From Sarcina sp034439435 (GTDB taxonomy: Bacteria; Bacillota; Clostridia; Clostridiales; Clostridiaceae): a DNA stretch of 64,000 bases. The notes beneath the pieces are model-generated. The model saw only the letters and a list, made by a program, of their open reading frames with translations, had not been told where the DNA came from and searched no databases. Within the stretch, counting starts at the first letter, position 1; every line of letters starts with the position of its first letter. Positions 62,189-64,000 of this stretch are shown piece by piece. The position numbers and the translations under genes are program-made. The DNA is taken from assembly GCF_034439435.1 (NCBI RefSeq), contig NZ_JAPCKJ010000004.1, positions 372,001-436,000 on the forward strand. Reading direction: 5' to 3'.

Positions 62189-64000
62189 ATGGCAAACAAA
62201 CAAAAAATGCGTAAGCGTAGAAGGGCTTTACTTTGTGTTTTTGCAGCATTTGCATTTTCTTTTAACGCATTAGGAAAGGTAACTTACGCAACGCCTAAAC
62301 AAGACAAAAATATTGTAAACTACGTACAAACTCAAGAAGAGACTTCAAACTCAATTCAGAATCAACCGATCTCATCTTATTGGTATCCAGAAGATTTATT
62401 AAAGTGGAGTGCTAGCACTGATAAAGATACAAACTTCAATAAAAGCACAGTTCCATTAGCAAAAAGAGTCGAAAAAGAGAAACTTGACACTATTAATGAC
62501 ACTCAAAACAAAGATGTTAAAGTTGTAGCAATTTCTATAATGAATTCAAACACTAGTGGTAACCCATCACAAGGTTCGAATAAATTTAGTGCTAACACAT
62601 TCTCTTATTGGCAATACATAGATAAGTTAGTTTACTGGGGTGGCTCAGCTGGTGAAGGATTAATAGTTCCTCCAAGTCCAGATGTTACTGATTCAGCTCA
62701 TAGAAATGGAGTTCCTGTTTTAGGTACTGTATTCTTCCCTATGACTGCTCATGGTGGAAAAATGGAATGGCTTGATCAATTCCTTCAAAAGGATGCAAAT
62801 GGTAACTTCCCTATAGTAGATAAATTAATCGAAGTTGCTGAAACATATGGCTTTGATGGATGGTTCATAAATCAAGAGACTGAAGGAACTGAGCAAGAAC
62901 CTTTAACTCCTGAACACGCACAACTTATGCAAGAATTAATAAAACAATTTAAAGCAAAATCCAATGGAAAACTTGAAATCATGTGGTATGATTCAATGAC
63001 AAAAGATGGTGAAATGGATTGGCAAAATGCTTTAACTGATAAAAATGAATACTTCCTATTAGATGGAGATAAAAATAAAGTTGCTGATAGTATGTTCTTG
63101 AATTTCTGGTGGACATACAACAGTTTAAAAGATAAAGATTTATTAAGAGTATCTAATGAAAAAGCTAAGGACATAGGAATTAATCCTTATGATTTATATG
63201 CTGGTATAGATGTTCAAGCAAATGGTTATAAAACTCCACTTAGATGGACTCATTATCAAAGAGAAGATCAAGCTCCATTTACTTCATTAGGATTATATTG
63301 CCCAAGCTGGACTTACTTTGATGCTAAGACTCCAGAGGAGTTCCAATATAATGAAAGTAGATTATGGGTTAATGAGCATGGTGACCCATCAAAAGGAACT
63401 AACGCTGAAAACCTTGATTGGAGAGGAATCTCAACATACTCTGTTGAAAAGAGTGCTGTAACTACTCTTCCTTTCACAACTAACTTTAATATGGGTAATG
63501 GATATGACTTCTATGTTGATGGTGCTAAGGTATCTACTCAAGATTGGAATAATAGAAGTTTAAACGATATAATGCCAACTTATAGATGGGTTATTTCAAA
63601 TGAAGAAAATAACAATGTAAAAGCTGATATAGATTATACTACTGCTTACTATGGAGGTAACTCAATTAAGCTTTCTGGATACCTAGCTGAGGGTAAATCT
63701 TCTACAATAAAACTTTATAGTGCTGATTTAGCTTTACCTGAAGGCGTTCAATTTACAACTACCGCTAAGGCTAATGGAAATACTGTAGATATGAACTTAG
63801 TTCTTACATTCCATGATGGTACAGAGGCTACTATTGCTGCCGATAAAAAACTTGGTACTGACTGGACTAAGCTTACTTACGATGTTTCACCATATGTAGG
63901 AAAATCAATTAAAACAATTTCTTATAAAGTATCAAGTCCTGTATGTGTTGAAAACTTCTCAGCTAACTTAGGCAACATAACAATTGAAACACCTAACTCA
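62189..64000 (+). CDS. Secreted GH85 endo-beta-N-acetylglucosaminidase (EndoD-like), C-terminus cut off
   Basis: First 604 codons; runs off the right edge. The N-terminal signal peptide (about 1-34) has a strongly basic start, RKRRRALLCVFAAFAFSFNA, and a likely cleavage after VTYA. The GH85 catalytic domain starts at about residue 60 (SYWYPEDLLKWS). The catalytic pair N228 and E230 is in FDGWFINQETEG; FWWTYNS and YAGIDVQANGY are further family marks. A beta-sandwich region follows (about 480-604). It cleaves the chitobiose core of N-glycans (between the two GlcNAc). C. perfringens EndoD is about 1,100 residues, so roughly half is visible. GAGGGGG lies 8-9 bases before the ATG. Confidence 0.9.
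   Translation, partial: MANKQKMRKRRRALLCVFAAFAFSFNALGKVTYATPKQDKNIVNYVQTQEETSNSIQNQPISSYWYPEDLLKWSASTDKDTNFNKSTVPLAKRVEKEKLDTINDTQNKDVKVVAISIMNSNTSGNPSQGSNKFSANTFSYWQYIDKLVYWGGSAGEGLIVPPSPDVTDSAHRNGVPVLGTVFFPMTAHGGKMEWLDQFLQKDANGNFPIVDKLIEVAETYGFDGWFINQETEGTEQEPLTPEHAQLMQELIKQFKAKSNGKLEIMWYDSMTKDGEMDWQNALTDKNEYFLLDGDKNKVADSMFLNFWWTYNSLKDKDLLRVSNEKAKDIGINPYDLYAGIDVQANGYKTPLRWTHYQREDQAPFTSLGLYCPSWTYFDAKTPEEFQYNESRLWVNEHGDPSKGTNAENLDWRGISTYSVEKSAVTTLPFTTNFNMGNGYDFYVDGAKVSTQDWNNRSLNDIMPTYRWVISNEENNNVKADIDYTTAYYGGNSIKLSGYLAEGKSSTIKLYSADLALPEGVQFTTTAKANGNTVDMNLVLTFHDGTEATIAADKKLGTDWTKLTYDVSPYVGKSIKTISYKVSSPVCVENFSANLGNITIETPNS

Noticed and set aside
62872..63174. 100-codon minus-strand frame inside the endoglycosidase gene
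   Set aside because: Overlaps the GH85 catalytic domain coding sequence; composition is shadow-like.

Overview
The window is AT-rich (clearly under one third G+C by eye), has strong GGAGG-type ribosome binding sites, many hairpin-plus-T-run terminators and short intergenic gaps. The gene set (aspD-aspT, Etf-linked lactate oxidation, split transketolase, mazEF beside acpS/nnr, a GH85 endoglycosidase) points to a low-GC Clostridium, most likely Clostridium perfringens. That species call is an inference from gene content and protein style, not a database result. I see no rRNA, tRNA, CRISPR array, phage or intact insertion sequence; this is ordinary chromosome with a few small dispersed repeats.

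Layout. 0-5.5 kb: a cut-off surface or membrane protein, a membrane-anchored Ser/Thr kinase-like gene divergent from a small HTH gene, then recQ with ogt. 5.7-11 kb: an aromatic-acid-exporter-like protein and the aspD-aspT aspartate decarboxylation/antiport pair. 11.4-14.2 kb: a tldD/tldE protease pair. 14.4-18.3 kb: a DUF389 protein and a MerR regulator with its ABC exporter. 18.4-23.3 kb: amino-acid permease, DMT transporter, xpt under a guanine-type purine riboswitch, and an AIM24-like protein. 23.6-27.3 kb: a P-type cation ATPase behind a yybP-ykoY-type (manganese) riboswitch, and a DedA protein. 27.5-37.5 kb: paired DUF975 proteins, DUF2809, membrane pyrophosphatase, an APH-like kinase, a MacB/FtsX-type ABC system behind an 8-codon leader ORF, a decayed gene fragment and an HsmA-like protein. 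37.8-45.4 kb: a lactate-utilisation cluster (GntR regulator, lactate permease, EtfB, EtfA, FAD lactate dehydrogenase) preceded by a MutS-like ATPase. 45.6-57.6 kb: esterase, DegV, uvrB, PDZ protein, ctpA, ftsX, ftsE, YitT and split transketolase. 58-61.8 kb: mazF, mazE, a GerS/LolA-like anchored protein, nnr, acpS and a small clostridial protein. From 62.2 kb: the first 604 residues of a secreted GH85 endo-beta-N-acetylglucosaminidase.

How the genes work together. AspD plus AspT form a proton-consuming aspartate/alanine cycle. The lactate cluster imports lactate and oxidises it with flavin-based electron confurcation. The Mn-type riboswitch most likely switches on a metal-exporting ATPase, and the purine riboswitch attenuates xpt. 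FtsE/FtsX and CtpA lie next to each other as cell-wall functions, with uvrB downstream.

The structures least explained by ordinary annotation are two families of small inverted-repeat elements, here called A and B. Family A has full copies at 2.67 and 27.31 kb and terminator-like short relatives at 11.28, 18.41, 20.01 and 50.25 kb. Family B has copies at 11.33, 27.44 and 37.59 kb. Several starts were moved to agree with ribosome binding sites; the reasons are in the entries.
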